In this document: positions 11,418 through 22,670 of the stretch, one piece after another
Layout: each line of letters opens with the position of its first letter
How positions within the stretch are numbered: position 1 is the stretch's first letter
Assembly (NCBI RefSeq): GCF_000001735.4
Contig: NC_003076.8
Location: forward strand, 14,883,835-14,947,834
Length of the DNA stretch: 64,000 nt
DNA from: Arabidopsis thaliana
Taxonomy: Eukaryota; Streptophyta; Magnoliopsida; Brassicales; Brassicaceae
Direction of reading: 5' to 3'
Notes under the pieces: generated by a model
Told to the model about the DNA's origin: nothing
Seen by the model: only the letters and a program-made list of their open reading frames with translations
Database searches by the model: none
Program-made: the position numbers and the translations under genes

Positions 11418-11639
11418 GGACATCAGAACATGTCGATTGTCGAACATATATCATTGTTTTTTTAATATAAAAAATCTCATCTAAATTAAAATTTGGAATT
11501 GAATTGTACGAACGGCTAATAAAAATTTACCAAAAGATTACGATGCTCCAAATCTGGATGATGATTCCCTAAACCGGTTTTTGTGAATCATTTCTAGCAT
11601 AATCGAATTTAAGTTAATCTGGACTAGTGTACTTGAACA

Positions 11640-12880
11640 TTCACGGGGTAAGTGGGGGAGTTATTTTTTTTTAAGACAATAAATCTGTTGTAAATTGATG
11701 TACTAGTTATAGACATTAATGGGTGTGTAACAGCATTTCCTATATGTTTAACGTAGGATTTCTGTTTAAAGTAAAATCAAAATTTACATCAGGTTTTGAG
11801 ATTTTTAGTTTTAAATTTTCCAAATGGTCGGCTTTGTATAAAACCAAGAGAAGAAATTAAATATACACGAATATGAGGACGTGTCCAGAAAAAGAAGAAT
11901 ATCGACAATAAAAATCACCTAATTTGCATCTAAATATTGACTTTCATAGTACGCTAGAGATAATCAGTTCATCTTCACCTTATTCTTTGCATTGTGTAAA
12001 AGAGAGATTATGCAGAGTTTCCTAGTTGACGAGAATGAGATAGCAGAGATATTTCTTGTTTTCGTTTTGCACTTTAGAGGTACTACCTTATCGAGTTGTA
12101 TGAATATGATTGTCTTGCTTCTATTTTTTTTTTTCATTTTTGGCTTTGATTGAATAAAGGTGAGAATTTTTATTTATTTTTCGCAAAGTATTTCCTTAAA
12201 ATATTAGTATTTCGGTTTAGATTAGAACAAATACGAGACGATAAATAGTTTGATAACAAAAAGCTATATATGTTGTGTTTCATATCTTATCAACTCGGTC
12301 ACATCCTCTTTCCATTGGATGCAATTCTTTTTCATAGAAGAACCACTAATTCTTTTTTTTCTTTTGCCATTAACCCAACAATTTTTATTGTAGTTAGTGG
12401 TTCTCCCTTATGTTTCTTTGCCTTGGAATGTAATCACTCTGTTTTGACAAAAAAAAAAAAAGAAGGAATGTAATCACCCTGTTTGACAAAAAAAAAGAAA
12501 GGAATGTAATCACTCTGTTTGACAAAAAAAAACAAGAGAGGAATGTAATCACTCTTAAAGTGATCTATAACAATTTGAAAAAGTGTCATATTTATTAGCT
12601 ATAACTTATAACTTTATAAGTTTTGAATGGATGCAGTGGACAAAGCGGTATACTTTGTATGCGGTTTAATCTACCTTATTTTGAGGCGGACAATAAACCG
12701 CTGTGGACCAAGTTTATTTATATGTAAAAATAGTTCGTGGATGATTCACAGATGATCTGTTGCGGTTTTCTTCTTTTTTTTTTGTCCGGACCACTGTGCA
12801 CTATAATTGATTAATGGTAAATAAAAAACAGTCTGATCCGTTGATGGTTTTGTCCGCCCGAACCGCCGTAACCATTCAAA
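11640..12880. repeat. Diverged repeat upstream of GORK (copy B)
   Basis: Counterpart of the GORK intron 1 repeat, longer because it contains a tandem array at 12425-12560. The right part (12625-12880) has GCGGTTT, CCGCTGTGGACC and GTCCGCCCGAACCGCC words typical of hAT-like MITE sequence, which is a tentative assignment. No open frame of note. Confidence 0.5.
12425..12560. repeat. Four-copy tandem repeat, unit 36-40 bp
   Basis: The core GGAATGTAATCACTCTGTTT followed by TGACA and an A-tract starts at 12425, 12465, 12501 and 12540. The variable A-tract explains the period differences. The array lies within the GORK upstream region. Confidence 0.8.
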
Positions 12881-13456
12881 CCCATAATTAAAATTATAAC
12901 GAATTACTATGTAAATTTATAACTAAAACTATCAAATTAAACGAGTTAAATTATACTTATCATGTCTGCCTGTAATGATAAGATAATATATATCAAAGCT
13001 TATGAAACTTCATTTTTTTTTTTTTTTGGTTGTCATTGCAAAGGTTAGATTAATAACAATATCACTGATAATGATGCTTACACGTAAACCTAAACAAACG
13101 AGGAAAATAAACTAACTCTTACACGTAAACCTTAACCGATGCAGCATAGGTGTTGACAATATTTTCTTTCCTTTTATTTAAATAGACGACGTTGAGATGT
13201 TTAAAATTGTCATCATTTATAACCATATTTTAAGTTGTCTTTATCTGAAATATACAAATGTTCAATTAGTACATTGACCTAAAAGTCTCTAGGACTAATG
13301 ATTGATTAGAGGTTTATTTTGCTAGAGGTTCTAATATGTTGTATGGAACTAGAAGCAAGATTGTTTTAAACTCAATGTCATTAAGTGAATTAGAGAAAGA
13401 TCATCAAAACTCTTAAACTATATCTCCCAAAATTAACTTAATTCAGTTTGAAAAGA
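12881..13456. other. AT-rich intergenic DNA
   Basis: No gene seen. It contains a T-tract at about 13014-13027 and a short direct repeat TTACACGTAAACCT (near 13079 and 13120). Confidence 0.4.
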
Positions 13457-13545
13457 AAAAGCCCACAAAGCCCAAAACTCACTCATTCATAAGCCAATTA
13501 TAATATCCAAAATAAAAGCCCATAAAGCCCAAAACTCACTCATTC
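13457..13545 (+). promoter_or_regulatory. Duplicated site II (TGGGCT) promoter elements of EMB1467
   Basis: A unit AAAAGCCCAYAAAGCCCAAA followed by ACTCACTCATTC occurs twice with a 57-bp period (13457 and 13514). It gives four AGCCCA words, that is TGGGCT on the other strand. Site II elements TGGGCC/T are a known signature of plant nuclear genes for mitochondrial respiratory-chain proteins, which fits the gene downstream. A GAA-rich leader at 13616-13635 precedes the ATG. Confidence 0.65.
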
Positions 13546-13655
13546 GTGTCTCCTTCTCTCTCGCACAAATGCTTCAGGAGTTCTCACAACAAGATCGAGA
13601 AATACACACATAGAAGACGAAGAAGAAGAAGAAGACGATACAGATCCACAACGCC

Positions 13656-16518
13656 ATGGGTTTAGGCATCTTAGCTTCTCGAACAATTCGACCAGCTTCA
13701 CGTCTTCTTCAATCTCAAACCTCCAATTTCTTCCTCCGCACAATCGTCTCAAAACCAGAGCTCCAATCTCCTGAATCCGCTGCTGTCTCTGAGCCTGAGC
13801 CGCCGACACAGATTCTCCCTCCTAGAAACCCTGTAGGTGGAGCACGCGTCCACTTCTCGAATCCTGAAGATGCGATCGAGGTCTTTGTCGATGGTTACGC
13901 GGTCAAAGTCCCTAAAGGATTCACTGTTCTTCAGGCTTGTGAGGTCGCTGGAGTTGATATCCCGAGGTTTTGTTATCATTCTCGTTTATCTATTGCTGGA
14001 AATTGCAGGATGTGTCTTGTTGAGGTTGAGAAATCTCCTAAGCCTGTAGCTTCATGTGCCATGCCTGCGCTTCCTGGTTAGTTCGATTCCAGGAAAATTT
14101 CTATGCTGATGGATTGATTTTGATCGTTGATTGGTGGAATATATTTGGATTTGGTGCTATTGCTAAGAGTTTTTGTAACAGGGATGAAGATTAAGACTGA
14201 TACACCGATAGCTAAGAAGGCGAGGGAGGGAGTGATGGAGTTTTTGTTGATGAATCACCCTTTGGATTGTCCTATTTGTGACCAAGGAGGAGAGTGTGAT
14301 CTTCAGGATCAGTCTATGGCTTTTGGATCTGATAGAGGACGTTTTACTGAGATGAAAAGATCTGTTGTTGATAAGAATCTTGGTCCTCTTGTGAAGACTG
14401 TTATGACTCGGTGTATCCAGTGTACAAGGTTACTAATATAGTTTGCTTATAGTGTGATGTTTTAGTTAATGTGATAGATACGCTATCCTGTTGATTAGGT
14501 TTTGTATGTATAATGTTTTTGTAGGTGTGTACGATTTGCTTCTGAAGTTGCTGGGGTTCAGGATCTTGGTATACTAGGTCGTGGTAGTGGAGAGGAAATT
14601 GGAACTTATGTTGAAAAGCTTATGACCAGTGAACTCTCTGGAAATGTTATTGATATCTGTCCTGTTGGAGCCTTGACCTCAAAGCCTTTTGCCTTTAAAG
14701 CCAGAAACTGGGAGTTGAAAGCAACAGAAACTATTGATGTTAGTGATGCTGTTGGGTCCAACATCCGTGTTGATAGTAGAGGACCAGAAGTAATGCGTAT
14801 CATTCCACGCCTGAATGAGGTATGTAATGCTTTTGTTCAAAAACACTATTTTTAAAAGTATTTTGCTGGATGTTGAACTTGTGAATGTTCTTATTCAGGA
14901 TATAAACGAAGAATGGATATCTGACAAAACCCGATTCTGTTATGACGGCCTGAAAAGACAAAGGCTGAGCGACCCTATGATCCGAGATTCCGATGGACGA
15001 TTCAAGGCAGTGAGCTGGCGTGATGCCTTGGCTGTTGTGGGTGATATCATTCATCAGGTGAAGCCAGATGAGATTGTTGGAGTAGCAGGTCAGCTATCTG
15101 ATGCGGAATCCATGATGGTACTGAAGGACTTCGTTAACAGAATGGGCTCAGACAATGTATGGTGTGAAGGAACAGCTGCTGGTGTTGATGCTGATCTTAG
15201 ATACAGTTATCTGATGAACACTAGCATCAGTGGACTTGAAAACGCCGATCTCTTCCTTCTCATCGGTACCCAGGTGAGATTTCCACCCTGTCTTTTTTGT
15301 ATGGTTTCTGGTACCGGATTAGACAGACCGCTCTGTATTTGGAACAATGACATAAGAAAAACCAAATTGTGTAGTTTGATACTTTGATTTAGTGGTGTGG
15401 CTTAAGGTTCTGTGCATAATTTGGAATACAGAGGCAAATAGAAAGGAGAAACAAGCAAAATTAAGTTTCTAAAAAACAGATCAGATGTTAACATTTCGCT
15501 TGTATTGAATATTCCTGATCCAGACCAATCTAGATCAAGCAAAACTTGCTCTTCCAGATATCAAAGTTGTGAAGGTTTTTTAGCAGTACATTCACCAGTT
15601 TTTGTCTATTTTTACCAGCCTAGGGTGGAAGCTGCAATGGTGAATGCTAGGATCTGCAAGACAGTCCGTGCATCAAATGCCAAGGTTGGATATGTTGGTC
15701 CACCTGCAGAGTTCAATTACGACTGCAAACACCTCGGGACTGGGCCTGATACTCTCAAGGAAATTGCTGAGGGACGGCATCCATTCTGTACGGCTCTCAA
15801 GAACGCCAAAAACCCTGCAATCATTGTTGGTGCTGGGCTCTTCAACAGAACTGATAAAAATGCTATCCTCTCTTCTGTGGAGTCCATTGCACAAGCCAAC
15901 AATGTTGTCCGACCAGACTGGAACGGTCTCAACTTTCTCCTTCAGTATGCTGCCCAAGCGGCTGCTCTTGATCTTGGTCTCATTCAACAGTCCGCCAAAG
16001 CCCTCGAGTCTGCAAAATTCGTCTACTTGATGGGAGCAGACGATGTAAATGTTGACAAGATTCCTAAAGACGCCTTTGTGGTTTACCAAGGACACCATGG
16101 AGACAAAGCGGTTTACCGTGCAAACGTAATTCTCCCTGCATCGGCCTTCACTGAGAAAGAAGGAACCTATGAAAATACTGAAGGATTTACCCAACAGACT
16201 GTTCCAGCTGTTCCAACAGTTGGTGATGCAAGAGATGACTGGAAGATTGTGAGAGCCTTATCCGAGGTCTCGGGTGTGAAGCTTCCATACAACTCAATCG
16301 AAGGTGTTAGATCAAGAATAAAGAGCGTTGCACCAAATCTAGTCCACACAGATGAGCGAGAGCCAGCTGCTTTTGGGCCTTCATTGAAGCCTGAGTGCAA
16401 GGAGGCAATGAGCACAACACCGTTCCAAACCGTGGTTGAGAACTTTTACATGACAAACTCGATCACAAGAGCATCAAAGATCATGGCGCAGTGCAGTGCC
16501 GTGCTCTTGAAAAAGTGA
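13656..16518 (+). CDS. EMB1467: Mitochondrial complex I 75-kDa Fe-S subunit (EMB1467)
   Basis: Exons 13656..14076, 14182..14428, 14525..14819, 14899..15273 and 15619..16518 join in frame to 745 residues. Residues 1 to about 60 form an Arg- and Ser-rich mitochondrial presequence. A 2Fe-2S ferredoxin fold follows, with Cys106, 117, 120 and 134 (cluster N1b). His166, Cys170, 173 and 179 form HX3CX2CX5C (N5), and Cys218, 221, 224 and 268 form CX2CX2CX43C (N4). The rest is the molybdopterin-oxidoreductase-like domain that is structural in complex I. The protein passes electrons from the NADH/FMN site toward ubiquinone in the matrix arm of NADH dehydrogenase. All twelve cluster ligands are present, so it should be functional. 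I recall it as AT5G37510, an embryo-essential gene. The upstream site II elements suit coordinated OXPHOS expression. Confidence 0.97.
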
Positions 16519-17779
16519 GAGCTTTAACTTGGGTTTTCACATTTTCTCTCTTTTCGCAAAAATAAAGATACTGATTCTTCGTTTGCTGTCCTCTTTATAG
16601 ACCTTTTGTTTAAGCCTGAGTATCACTGTATCTCGGGTTTAGCTTGCGGTGAAATCTATAAGCAATTTGCAATAAGCACATTGTTAGATTCAAAACTTTG
16701 CAGTGTTAATTGGATGCTTTGTGGCATCTTGTATTGTTCTTATTAGGACTCCCTTTTACATTTGCATATATGAATTTGGAGGCATGGCGATATATACAAT
16801 CTCTACTTTTATCGTTTGTTCTTAACCATTGTGATTGTTACAAATAATGCAAATCTTGAAAGGATTAGATGGTTTCCAATGTGAGATGATCACTTGTGAA
16901 CTAAACTGTTTTTGACAAGTTATGTTACCTAAAATCATTTCAGTTTCAACTTTGTGATTGGTCATAAAGAAAATTTCAGATAGATTATGAAAGACAATCA
17001 CAAGTAACATATAAATTTATTTTAGAAAAACTTACCTAAACCAATCAATTTTTTTTTATAGCTGGGATAATTAATCCATCCAACTTTTTTTATCTTTCTC
17101 AAACAACCAACTTTTTATTATCAAATTGCTTTCTTACTGATTAGGTCTTATATCTAAAAGTATAATATAAGCAAAAAAATTATTTAATTTAATTAATTTT
17201 AAATAACCTGTTTTTTTTTTTTTTTGAACTTCAACACATTGTTTATTGGTTAAAATCCATGCTAAATGGATAAGATTTTTTTGATACATGTCCAAATCTT
17301 GTTGACCAATAACACATGTAAAAAACATTTTGTTAGTTTTTTTTGGGTAAGAATAATTAGTATATGTAAATATTCTTTTAATTAGTTTTTATTTTCTGTA
17401 AAAGAAAACAAAAAAATAAAACAGTTGTTGATATCTAATCGAGAAAGTTACCCGTGTCGCAATCATGTGAGTTACTAATTTTGAAAACCAAAGTTTATAT
17501 AATAAAATAATTATACCAAGTTAAGTTCATAAGTTAGTAATCTAGATTTACACATTTTTATACAGATACACAATACATGTAATAACAATAATCATGTACC
17601 ATAACACTTAATAAAAAAATGAGTTAATTATATAGTTCAAATTTTATGAAAAAGAAATCATGTGTATCTAGAAAATATTAATGTTATTTATATTTCTCTT
17701 TATCTCATTTATTTTGATATTATTATATAAATCTCTCTTTACTCTTTGATTGCCACTCCAACCTTATTTCTTAGAGAAT
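16519..17779. other. Intergenic, AT-rich, no gene seen
   Basis: The left part holds the EMB1467 3' UTR, including an AATAAA-like word near 16560. The rest is homopolymer-rich AT sequence. A TATTATATAAAT motif at about 17719-17730 is a candidate TATA box for the neprosin-like gene. Confidence 0.4.
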
Positions 17780-20377
17780 ATGAAATTAAGTTTTCCAGGA
17801 AAGTTGTTCTTCTTGTTAGGTTATATCCTATGTTTCAGCGATATATCGAGTTTCAATAATCATTTTGTGGATGCAGAAACATTGCAAAATTTCACCTCAT
17901 TTGAAATGGAAGAACAACTTAAAGTCATCGACGAACATGCAGCTAAAATCATCAAAGTCCGTTTAATTTCATCTTATTTTCTTAGAGCTGCACTCGTTAC
18001 CTTGATTTATACATATATATATATATATATATATATCTGAATTTTGTAGAGATATGTGAAGTTTACAAAATATTTTATAATCTACTTTTTGTTTATGGAT
18101 GATAGACTACACATGGAGATACATATGAATGTGTGGATTTTTACAAACAACCAGCGTTTGACGATCAGACCATGAAAAATCACTTGCTCAACTACAAAGT
18201 ATATAATAAATTGAATATAAGTGAATCTGATCATTATTTATCACTAATACAAAATTCTTTGTAAATGTAGATGCATCAGATATCATCCCGTAAAAATTCA
18301 AGAACAAGAAAAATAAATGACAAAAAATTTGGTTTCTTGTGGGAAAATGGTGTAGGGTGTCCCATTGGTACCATACCCATACAAAGAGTCACCAAAGACA
18401 AACTTTTGAGATTAAATTCGTATTCCAACAAATCTAAGCCCCAAGGTTCTTGGAACTTCACTTATAATCAATATAATGTCGAACATCATGTAAGTAGTAC
18501 CCTTCCTTATGTTTTATAAGATGTTTTAACTATTTTTTTCTTATGGTATAAGTTTTAGTTATGTAAGAAATATAAGTGTGTTTTAATTAATTACCTTTAA
18601 AATTCTAAATTATTGTTGTTAGAAACAAATTAATTTCAAAAATGTAAATATAACTTTTTAAATCTCCGTGCAGTCATCTTTATAAAAAGATACAAAATAT
18701 ATAATTTTGTTATTTTGCTCAATATATAGAATTCTATTAAATTCAAAATAAGAGTTGATTATGCATGGTTATGATGACTAGTTTGCAGTTGCTCGAACCA
18801 AGAGAGGAGAAAAGAAAAGCTATAGTGGAGTATCGATGGCTATTTCTGTACATGATCCTGAAGTTAGATCTCCGCAATTTAGTTCTTCTCGTATGCACGT
18901 TCAGATTGGAGACGATTTTATTCAAGCTGGATGGACTGTAAGTTTGTTTCAACATTTTATGTTTAATTAGAGTTGCGGCCTAAAAGTATAAAAATATAAA
19001 TCATAATAAATTGGTTTTATTATAAATACTTAGAAATATACTACACTTAGTTTTAATATTATTAACATAAATCTATTAAAATTTCAGGTAAATCCGGCTT
19101 TATATACTGACATGCAACCACGAAGTTATGTTTATACGAAAGTAAGTTTATTACTTATATATCTTCAAATACCAAGAAACTTATTTAACTTTTCTTTTTT
19201 TTGACAGCTCCAAGAAACTTATTTAACTATATAACATGCTATTGTAAAATGATTATAAAATTTAATCATTTGCCTAAATTACTTCAAAATTTAAAAGATA
19301 AATTAAACACACATTATATATCTTTACAAAAGAAAACAAAATTCCTCACATTATATTTTATTTTTATAATTTCATTCTAAATATTGATTTTTTTTTTATA
19401 TTTCAAACAATTGAAACAAACAAAAATGATGTTCAACGCAACCAAAAACAATGTTTTCTAAATGAATATTTTGTAGCGTAATTTATCATAAAAAAAAACA
19501 ATACTATAAATCACTCCATCATATTTTGTAAAATTATTCGATGTATTAGATATTTATACGCTAGACATAACGATACATGTAAAATTTGTATAGGCAGGTC
19601 AAAATCAGTGTTATAACAGCTTGTGTCCGGCTGGAATCATTTTGGTCCGTTCAGATATTCCTCTTGGTGGGCTTCGAGGTCCTCCTGGTGTCCGTGGTTC
19701 TACACAAATAGTATATGATACATATGGATTACTCAAGGTTTGCTACTTATTTCATTTCCTCTTTTTCTATAACTTACTAAATTGTTATTATGTTTCTTAT
19801 TATTCAAACAAATTTGATAGAACGTATGTAAAAAAGAGAGAAACAAATAAATATAGGTATTAAATCAATAGCACACGCATAAAACATAAAACTCAACAGT
19901 TGTTTTTATTTGGAAGTTGTATGTGTGGTTTTAACAGTATTTATCAATATATATAACATGTTCTATTTGTAATTATATAATAATGCTAATATGTTTTTGC
20001 TTTGATGTGGATGTTGATCAAAGGACAAAGCAAATGGTAATTGGTGGCTCGAGTTTGGAGGAATACAAATTGGGTTTTGGCCAGCAAACATATTTCAACA
20101 GAGTTTGGCTAACAGTGTCGAGTGGGGAGGAGAAGTATATAGCGCATCTCTGCCGGGTCCTCGTATGGGAAATGGTTATTTTCCATTGTTAGATCCAGTG
20201 GACGATGCACATGTGTGTAATATAACTTTAGTTGATGAGAATTTTAAGGTTGATAAGATGGTAAAAAATATAGAGACATTCTCGGATAACAATCATAGTT
20301 ATAAAGTATACGAGGATTTAGATTCAGGACTACCGGTTGGACATATCATATATTTTGGAGGTCCTGGAAAGATGTAA
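17780..20377 (+). CDS. Neprosin/DUF239-family secreted protein (398 aa, 7 exons)
   Basis: Exons 17780..17956, 18106..18198, 18271..18489, 18782..18937, 19088..19141, 19594..19737 and 20024..20377, all phase 0, yield 398 residues. An N-terminal hydrophobic signal peptide (LFFLLGYILCF) is followed by an activation-peptide-like region (about 40-150), then the neprosin domain with QCYNSLCPAGIIL, WWLEFGG, IGFWPANIF, WGGEVY and the terminal IYFGGPGK motif. Neprosins are secreted glutamic peptidases that cut after proline. In the pitcher-plant enzyme the catalytic pair is Glu188 and Glu297, and here the second is kept (Glu318 in WGGEVY). The first position is Gln211 (FIQAGW instead of EAGW), so peptidase activity is doubtful. 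The family is large in Brassicaceae. Intron 1 contains a (TA)n microsatellite near 18010-18036. Confidence 0.88.
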
Positions 20378-20929
20378 AAGAAAGAATATAATTTTGTGTA
20401 AAACTGAAAATGAAATAAAATTATCTTCATGTAATTGAGCATCTAAAATAAATTTCTCTGTTTATAGATTATTTTATTTATTACTGTTTATAGATTAGTT
20501 TATTTATTACTTCCTCTGTTTCTATATAAATGTAGTTTAAGGGTTTTTATTTTTTTCCAAAATAAGTGTTGTTTTCAACTTTTTATGCAAATAATAAATG
20601 TATTTAAAATTTTTTAACCAATTATACTTAATCATATATATATATTTTATTGGTTGAATTGGTTATAATAAATGATATTTTTTTATAGAAAAGAGGTAGA
20701 TTAAATAAGATTTTTATGATTTCTTAATATATGTGTATAAAACTTAAACTATAACTAATATGAAACCGAGGGAGTATATAATTAGTTTATTAAATGTAGG
20801 AATGAAATTTATTTAATTTAGTTGGTAATTTGATTTTGAATTTAAATTGTATAGGTTAGTTTTTTTATTATATAAATTAGTTTAAAAAATAATATAATCG
20901 TTAGTTAGTTACATCTAATGGTGCACACA
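20378..20929. other. Intergenic, AT-rich
   Basis: 3' flank of the neprosin-like gene. It contains a duplicated TTTATAGATTA-TTTATTTATTACT word near 20460-20510. No gene seen. Confidence 0.35.
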
Positions 20930-21370
20930 AAAAAAAGAAGTTATTTTACATCCACCAATCACATAGTAGCAACATACGGATTAGAGAACTTTGTGGTCTT
21001 GACAAATGCCTAAAGTAGGAACCTCAATCTTTCGAATTGATAGTCTTCCAATCGGCCCTCGAAAGCATGTTGAATCATCACATAAACAAATATTCAGCGG
21101 GAAACCTAACTCACCTAGTACGGATCCCAATGACACTCGAATGTCCTAATAGCAGTTGAGCGTCGTACATACAAGTTTAGGCACTCTATCACATATTACG
21201 CCCTCTGCCATAAGCTACCAACCGTCGGAGGAAAAAAATACTCATTAAAATGAGTTTTCTCGCCACCACCACTTCCAAGCACTCGCTTACCGGCCTAGGC
21301 AACTTACTATACCCTATTGACAAAATGTCATCAACTCAGTTATTCTCACTAGAACACTAAGCTTTCTTGA
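20930..21370. other. Unexplained GC-richer island without open frame
   Basis: About 440 bp with clearly higher GC than the surrounding intergenic DNA, full of stops in all frames, and with sharp borders to AT-rich repeat DNA on the right. It could be the remnant of an LTR retrotransposon or an inserted foreign fragment. I could not match it to rRNA, tRNA or organellar genes from memory. Confidence 0.3.
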
Positions 21371-21379
21371 TAGTAGGTA

Positions 21380-22380
21380 TTATTTTTGGGCATATTAATT
21401 AACCAAGCTGAAAGTACCAAATCGAGATCAAACTGAAAATACTAAATTGAAATTGAACCGAGAAGAATCAAACCAAAATTTTAAATACTCGAATGGATTC
21501 TTAACTCTAGAACCAAAAATATCGGAAGCAACCCAAAATATTTTGAATATTGAACTACAATTATATATCCAAAAATATTAGTTATTTAGACCGTAAATAT
21601 TTGAAAATATCAAAACACCCTAAAATATAAATATATATACAAATATATATATATATATATATATATTTTTTAATAGATCATAAACTCAAGAACGAAAGAA
21701 CCGGAGCTGAACCCAAAACCAAACCGATATTTTCGATACCTATATAGATCTTAAACTAAAATCGAAAGACGCAAAACCTAACCATTTTTTTTTATACATA
21801 TGCATATTACAAACTAAATTCGTAAGAATCAAAGCCAAATTAAATCGACCTTAATATCTAGATGTCCAAACGTAACAATTATTGTAGATGTTAAGCGATC
21901 AACTTATAAGAAAGTGGAAAAAGACAAAAAGTTGCGCAATGCTATCAAGTAAACAAACCACTGCTTTTAAATTTTTTTAAATTTACTTTCCAGTAAAAAA
22001 ATCAATGCTAAATGAGTTTACCAAAATACCCGAAATACATAAAAATAAATAATACTCCAATAGATCTTAAACATAACCAAAAGAACCGGATCATAAAAGT
22101 TTTTTTAGATATCTATATTGATCTGAAACTAAAATTGAAAGAAGCAGAACCGAATTGGCTTTTTTCGACATACATATTTTAAACTAAAATCGAGAGAAAC
22201 AAAACGAAATTAAATCGACCCGAATATCCAAACGCGTAAACCTAACAATTATTGTAAGTGTTAAACGATCGAGGCATAATGCTAGGTAAACAAGACCACT
22301 GCTTTTGAAGAATTTAAAATTTGATTCTTGTTGATTTACTTCCCGGTTTAAAAAAAAAAAAAAAATGCTAAATGAGTTTA
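21380..22380. repeat. ACCGAA-type repeat field with a 360-bp tandem duplication
   Basis: Diverged ACCGAA, CCAAAA and AAATCGA repeat words fill the region. Two units match at an exact 360-bp offset at their right ends: ATGCTAAATGAGTTTA at 22005-22020 and 22365-22380. They also share AACAATTATTGTA, GTTAAACGATC or variant, and ACCACTGCTTTT in order. Non-coding. Confidence 0.6.
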
Positions 22381-22670
22381 CAAGATCAAGTTATCTTGTT
22401 AATTATTCTCTTGAGCGTTAAAAAGTTCGTCTCATGTTTCTCAAATATAGACAAGAAAAAAATAAAAAAAGAGAGAAGTAATTCTTAGGTAAGAGTTTTA
22501 TTGATAAATTTAAAGATTAGGGACTTAAAATCAAGAAACACAAAAATACGAGGTTTTAAATGATAAGTAGTTTGTTAAACACTGATGTTTAATAAATAAA
22601 CCCTACACACATTCGTTAAACCTTAAAATTCGATTGTGTCTTTTTGGTCGGAAAGAGAAATCAAACGGTA
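22381..22670. other. Promoter and leader of the TcdA-like gene
   Basis: About 290 bp between the repeat field and the ATG at 22671. No clear TATA box is seen. Confidence 0.35.

Noticed and set aside
12425-12560. CRISPR-like array of repeats
   Set aside because: Spacers are only variable A-tracts, units are adjacent, and the genome is a plant nuclear one; it is a minisatellite.
14076-14095. GTTCGATTCC, like a tRNA T-loop or B box
   Set aside because: It lies in intron 1 of EMB1467, has no A box, acceptor stem or anticodon arm around it, and is best explained by chance.
15673-16194. 173-codon minus-strand frame
   Set aside because: Antisense shadow of the long last exon of EMB1467, whose plus-strand protein is unmistakable.
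20930-21370. Possible 5S or 35S rRNA fragment
   Set aside because: It does not show the conserved 5S internal promoter or any rRNA core motif that I know; left as an unexplained island.
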